Shown one piece after another: positions 60,537 to 64,000 of a stretch of DNA of 64,000 nt. Position 1 is the stretch's first letter, and each line of letters begins with the position of its first letter. The stretch is taken from the NCBI GenBank assembly GCA_946185535.1, contig CAMHJX010000004.1, positions 79,849-143,848 of the forward strand, given 5' to 3'. The stretch is from an uncultured Bacteroidales bacterium (GTDB lineage: Bacteria > Bacteroidota > Bacteroidia > Bacteroidales > F082). The position numbers and the translations under genes were made by a program. The notes beneath the pieces were generated by a model. That model was not told the DNA's origin, did no database searches, and saw only the letters and a list, made by a program, of their open reading frames with translations.

Positions 60537-60564
60537 CTGTTTTGTGTGTTTTGTCAGTTTTGTG
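60537..60564. repeat. Octamer repeat at the purN 3' end
   Basis: Three copies of CTGTTTTG/TGTTTTGT/AGTTTTGT in tandem overlap the purN stop codon. They are related to the arms at 47385-47523. Confidence 0.55.
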
Positions 60565-61123
60565 ACAACAACACCTGCTCAATTGCAATAGGAAAATACG
60601 CCTGCTCCAGATGGTGGATTTTAGCCGCCAGGGAGTTGGGTGTTTCTTTTTCATCCAAGCTGACGCGGGCTTGCAGGATAATCTCACCGCTGTCGTAAAT
60701 CTCATTGACATAGTGGACAGTGATGCCAGATTGGGCTTCCTTGGCCGCCACTACGGCTTCATGCACATGCTCGCCATAAAACCCTTTGCCGCCATATTTG
60801 GGCAATAGGGCAGGGTGGATGTTGACAATCTTTTTCGGGAAGGCCTTGACCAAGTTCTCCGGAATCTTCCAAAGGAAACCAGCCAACACGATAAGGTCGA
60901 CATGAAGGTCTTGCAGCTCCTTAATGAAGGCTTCGCTTTTGAATTCTTCTCTATTGATCATACGCAGGGGAATGCCCAATTTCTTGGCTCGTTCAATGGA
61001 ATAGGCCTTGGGATTGTTGCACACTACGTTGATGATTTCAACGTCTTTGTTGTCGGCGAAATACTCGGCAATGCGCTGCAGGTTGGTGCCGTTGCCGCTG
61101 ACGAATATGGATAGTCTTTTCAT
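60554..61123 (-). CDS. purN: Phosphoribosylglycinamide formyltransferase
   Basis: 189 residues, the usual PurN length. The GART motifs are VSGNGTNLQRIAE, VNIHPALLPKYGGKGFYG (catalytic Asn and His) and SGITVHYVNEIYDSGEII (catalytic Asp). It formylates GAR in purine synthesis. Its ATG overlaps the stop of the upstream secreted protein gene by 4 nt. The C-terminus LLSQN is reached within an octamer repeat. Confidence 0.93.
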   Translation of the reverse strand: MKRLSIFVSGNGTNLQRIAEYFADNKDVEIINVVCNNPKAYSIERAKKLGIPLRMINREEFKSEAFIKELQDLHVDLIVLAGFLWKIPENLVKAFPKKIVNIHPALLPKYGGKGFYGEHVHEAVVAAKEAQSGITVHYVNEIYDSGEIILQARVSLDEKETPNSLAAKIHHLEQAYFPIAIEQVLLSQN

Positions 61124-63447
61124 TCTCTGTATCTTATGGTTACGGTTTCGTTCTTGCCCAAATCAAACCACACCAAATAGCCTTCATCTACCTTGCGGAA
61201 ATCCATGACTTTGCCTTCCACCACGATGGGTTTGGTGCATAGCAAGGTCAGACCTTTGATGGCTTCGTTGGAGTTGGTCAATTGTATGGTCTTGTTGTCG
61301 ATAATAAGGTACTCGATGCTGTTGAGCTTCTCGTAATAGCTGAGGTATTGTTCAATGGTAGTGGGCAGGATTTTCTTCTCGTCGCGGAAGTGGGCGAGTT
61401 GGCTCAGTGCGAAGTTGAAGCCTGGCATGGCTACTGCGGTACCGTTTTCGTTGTACTGCCAGAAGGCGCGATAAGGATTGCTCCAAGCGGGATAGACATG
61501 GGTGATAAACACATTGTGTTGGTCTACAAGGCGTTGCAGGCGGATACTGTCGAAGTAGTAATACCATTCGTGGTCTTCGTTTACCTCTAAGGTCGAGGGT
61601 GTCGACCACAGCAGGAAGTCTTTGTCGCCATTGGGCAATGTGGTGATTTGGCGGTTGGGCAGGGCATCTCCGAAGCCGTCGAAAGGCTGCACAAAATGAC
61701 CGTCGAAGTTATGGCTTTCCATTCGGTTTTCCTCGTAATAGGCATTCCAAAGATATCGCACGCCATTCTTTTTCCAAAGCTCGGCGGCATATTGTGGCGA
61801 ATCGGGTAGCAGGCCGTCGCAAACCAAGTCCTCGCGGTTTTTGTCGGGACCGTTGTTATAACCATGGTCGATCCAACTCTTGGTGTCGAACTGCCTTCTC
61901 ATGAAACGCATGGCCTTGGGAAATTCGCTTGGAATGGTGGTGTAAATCTCGGGTGAGTGCAGGCAGATCTCAAAGCCTTGTTTTTTAATGGTTTTCAGTA
62001 GTTTATAAAACTCCTTATCGGTCTTAATGGAAGCTACCAAACCTTTGAAAAGTCCGTTGCTGGTCTTTTCATTGGTCACATTGTCGGGGTTCCAATAGAA
62101 CACACTCTTCGTGACGGGAATGTTGAAGTAACAGAAGCCACCGACGGCATCTTCCGGTTTGGTGATGTTTTCATTTCCAAAGAGTACGGCACGATGGGTT
62201 CTTAAATCCGTCCAGTCGGCATGTTCGGTGAAGATGAAGGCCGATTGGTAACCGTCCCACACGGGCATGAGGCGAGGGAGGTCGTCGGGAGCCTTTGAAA
62301 AGATATTGAATTCGCCTGTCAGCACCTCACCGGCTTTGACGTTACGGTAGGAAATGTCCTCGAAATAGTCGCTTGTGTCGCTACGCATTGGGTAATGCAA
62401 CAAAGGATGGTCGCGCCAGTAGTCGATGTTGAAACAAGCAGTACGGTTCTCTACATCCAATTGCAGTGACGAGATATCAGTGTTGTGATATGTGCTGAAT
62501 CCGATGTTGCCGTATTTTATTGAAAATCCTTCACGATCAAGATAATAGGTAGGCTGTAGGTTAAGACTGTCGATATGCTGGTTACGGCGGTAAGCAGTAA
62601 TATCACCTTTCTCAGGCAGAGAAAGAACAAAAGCCAATCGGAGCAATTTGACATCTTCCTTGAATCGTGTTCTTGTCGTGATTTTTCGACCGAAACGGGG
62701 TTGGTAATCCCATCGGTCTTTCAGTTTATAGGATTTATCCCAGATAATGTCCCACTGGATGTCGATTTCCGCAATGGATGGGTCATTGATGGTGTCGCCA
62801 TCGGCATTGATATATTCAACGACAGGCTTTAAATCATACCAGTAATCGTATTGCAATTCAAAATATAGTGTATCATTTTCGGTTAATGAAACAGGCTCTC
62901 GTTTTATTTCAGGCTGATAGCTTGGTAAAGCATCGGCTTTGACTTTCAATTGTGCGTCATCAAAATACAGCCTTTCTTTCGCTTTATTCCAAACATAGAC
63001 CTTAATCTCGCTGCCTTGAGTATAACTGGCGGGGAAGTTGAGGTCAAGCTGCACTTGCGACCAATCAGTTGTGTCGTTCACATAATCTGCAAGGGCATAG
63101 GCAGCCCAATAGCGGTTGCGGATGGTGTCGTCGATGCTCACTACAATGTCGGCTTGGGTGTTGGCATCGGCCTTAAACATGAAGTCGTATTTGCAGTTGA
63201 CATTCTGGTTGGGGAAATCCTTGCCAGCGTTAATGCCGAAGCCCAAACCATATTCGTGCATAGAGTCGCAGATAGAGACGTAATTCTCTTCCGTTGCGCT
63301 GCTGTCGGCCATGATATGAAGGTTGAACCAAGGCGCATTCCACTCCTGACGGTTCTCGAAGTCGTTGGTATATACCTGTGCCTTGGCCAAGAAGGCGGCA
63401 AATATGGCCGCACAAAATAGTATGATTCTGGGGTAAAACCTCATCAT
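61120..63447 (-). CDS. Secreted protein with polysaccharide-deacetylase-like domain
   Basis: 775 residues. A signal peptide (IILFCAAIFAAFLAKAQ) is followed by a beta-rich N-terminal region of about 170 residues, a long middle and, from about 390, a NodB-like fold (FIFTEHADWTDLRTHRAVLF, GFEICLHSPEIYTTIPSEF, SWIDHGYNNGPDKNREDL). The Asp and His residues at the expected strands could bind metal, but a complete NodB motif is not certain. It would act on surface or periplasmic glycan. It has no T9SS sorting domain. It is coupled to purN by the ATGA overlap, although the two functions are unrelated. Confidence 0.65.
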   Translation of the reverse strand: MMRFYPRIILFCAAIFAAFLAKAQVYTNDFENRQEWNAPWFNLHIMADSSATEENYVSICDSMHEYGLGFGINAGKDFPNQNVNCKYDFMFKADANTQADIVVSIDDTIRNRYWAAYALADYVNDTTDWSQVQLDLNFPASYTQGSEIKVYVWNKAKERLYFDDAQLKVKADALPSYQPEIKREPVSLTENDTLYFELQYDYWYDLKPVVEYINADGDTINDPSIAEIDIQWDIIWDKSYKLKDRWDYQPRFGRKITTRTRFKEDVKLLRLAFVLSLPEKGDITAYRRNQHIDSLNLQPTYYLDREGFSIKYGNIGFSTYHNTDISSLQLDVENRTACFNIDYWRDHPLLHYPMRSDTSDYFEDISYRNVKAGEVLTGEFNIFSKAPDDLPRLMPVWDGYQSAFIFTEHADWTDLRTHRAVLFGNENITKPEDAVGGFCYFNIPVTKSVFYWNPDNVTNEKTSNGLFKGLVASIKTDKEFYKLLKTIKKQGFEICLHSPEIYTTIPSEFPKAMRFMRRQFDTKSWIDHGYNNGPDKNREDLVCDGLLPDSPQYAAELWKKNGVRYLWNAYYEENRMESHNFDGHFVQPFDGFGDALPNRQITTLPNGDKDFLLWSTPSTLEVNEDHEWYYYFDSIRLQRLVDQHNVFITHVYPAWSNPYRAFWQYNENGTAVAMPGFNFALSQLAHFRDEKKILPTTIEQYLSYYEKLNSIEYLIIDNKTIQLTNSNEAIKGLTLLCTKPIVVEGKVMDFRKVDEGYLVWFDLGKNETVTIRYRE

Positions 63448-63768
63448 GTCTTATTTTCGGCAAAAATAGTGTTTTTTGTGCTGAATCAAGTTTGCTTTTG
63501 GCAAAAAACTCTTGGTTCTTTTGTATATATAAATAAGGTGTACCTCAAAAACAGTCTTGAAGACAATTTTGGTAGGCAATGTAAAAAGTCACCCTTTTAC
63601 CTCAAAAACATGTAAATTTTCCAGAGAACCTTGGCCAAAATATGCATCTTTGGGTTGAAAAAGTAGGTTTTGTGCCCTGAATCTCATGATTTTTTGAAAA
63701 AATTATTGTTTTTAAATATTTGATAATCAGTATAATATAAAAAAAATTCAAAAAATCAAAAAAAAGTG
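63448..63768. other. AT-rich spacer between the secreted protein gene and the rRNA promoter
   Basis: About 320 nt with no coding potential seen. The first part holds the minus-strand promoter of the secreted protein. The last 90 nt are almost only A and T and may work as an UP-like element or regulator site for the rRNA promoter. Confidence 0.6.
63459..63478 (-). promoter_or_regulatory. Promoter of the secreted protein gene (shared 20-bp core)
   Basis: The -7 box TATTTTTG is at 63461-63468 (minus) with TTG (63487-63489) 18 nt upstream. The 20-bp core GGCAAAAATAGTGTTTTTTG is identical to that at 34630-34649. Confidence 0.65.
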
Positions 63769-63798
63769 TTGCGCGTAATAAAAAAAGCTGTACTTTTG
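63769..63798 (+). promoter_or_regulatory. rRNA operon promoter
   Basis: TTG (63769-63771), 19 nt spacer, TACTTTTG (63791-63798) followed by CA. This is an ideal Bacteroidota promoter. Transcription would begin near 63804, about 185 nt before the mature 16S end. The A/T-rich tract upstream fits a strong promoter. Confidence 0.85.
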
Positions 63799-63803
63799 CA
63801 CCC

Positions 63804-63989
63804 GCTAAACGAGAGAGGGGAAAGCAAGATTATGGAAGACGTTTGGCACAGTTCTTTGAAAGCTTGAGGCCAGCACAAGAAAACGGTCCGCATCCGTTGT
63901 GCAGACGGGAGGCGGACACGGGAAAAGGAACACAAGAGAACGAAAGCGGAACCCGAGATTCAGAATAGAAATTTGAGTACAACAATACT
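63804..63989 (+). ncRNA. rRNA operon leader with boxA-like element
   Basis: GTTCTTTGAAAG (63851-63862) matches the boxA antitermination element (TGYTCTTTRA type). A hairpin GTCCGC (63886-63891) / GCGGAC (63912-63917) follows. The leader is rich in A and G and has no ORF. Nus factors probably act here. Confidence 0.7.
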
Positions 63990-64000
63990 ACAACGAAGAG
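63990..64000 (+). rRNA. 16S ribosomal RNA, first about 11 nt
   Basis: The window ends ACAACGAAGAG. Bacterial 16S begins with about ten bases before GAGTTTGATC, and the GAAGAG fits positions 6-11. The boxA-like leader and strong promoter before it support this. The rest lies outside the window. Confidence 0.75.

Overview
The window looks like a chromosomal segment of an anaerobic member of the Bacteroidales (Bacteroidota). Four things support this. Promoters carry the Bacteroidota -7 element TAnnTTTG instead of a TATAAT box, and start codons lack Shine-Dalgarno sequences. Two secreted proteins end in type IX secretion (T9SS) sorting domains, one of them a gingipain-like C25 protease. There are SusC/OMP-type barrel sequences and lipoproteins. 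A HydE maturase and an EtfBA/acyl-CoA dehydrogenase cluster point to anaerobic metabolism. The window ends about 11 nt into a 16S rRNA gene, after a recognisable rRNA promoter and boxA-like leader.

Layout. 0-5 kb: the end of an outer-membrane barrel gene, then a fabH-fabF-fabZ-acpP-fabG cluster. 5-12.5 kb: LytTR regulator, recX, an EIIC-type membrane protein, a lipoprotein nicotinamidase, YgiQ radical SAM, YitT and peptidase T. 12.5-19.6 kb: DUF2079 protein, two GT39-type transferases, a membrane PHP-domain protein and a GT4 transferase (surface glycan assembly). 19.7-25.6 kb: suf operon (sufB, an inserted GT39 gene, sufC, a short sufD, sufS). 25.6-31.1 kb: two small membrane proteins, histidine ammonia-lyase, hisS, beta-CASP nuclease. 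31.2-40 kb: C25 protease, hydE, DUF1016 nuclease, a strongly structured RNA or attenuator, a T9SS protein, and an Rpn nuclease beside a repeat cluster. 40-43.8 kb: etfB, etfA, acyl-CoA dehydrogenase. 44-53 kb: an AAA_14/DUF4143-type ATPase behind four phased operators, an SH3-domain protein, TIGR01212 radical SAM, an MbnP/MbnH-like copper pair, a Smr protein, tRNA-Arg(CCG), a second YitT and lipoproteins. 53-60.5 kb: an accessory block, all on the minus strand: a WYL regulator, a cytoplasmic LRR protein, an AAA ATPase, a B3-like/PD-(D/E)XK nuclease, a stand-alone Mrr_N winged-helix protein and three unrecognised proteins. 60.5-64 kb: purN, a secreted deacetylase-like protein and the rRNA leader.

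Two themes stand out. First, the accessory block has the parts of a modification-dependent restriction system. Two of its transcription units share the same 23-bp palindrome (ACTCTGCC-N7-GGCAGAGT) over their -7 region, so the block may be one regulated system. Second, the DNA is full of short degenerate repeats: tandem 7-8-mers placed just upstream of start codons, and palindromes of several families. In at least six genes (sufS, hydE, a GT39 gene, a TIGR01212 gene, the DUF1016 gene, the mbnP-like gene) such repeats are inserted in frame and translated.

All functional statements come from reading motifs by eye. No database search or folding computation was run.
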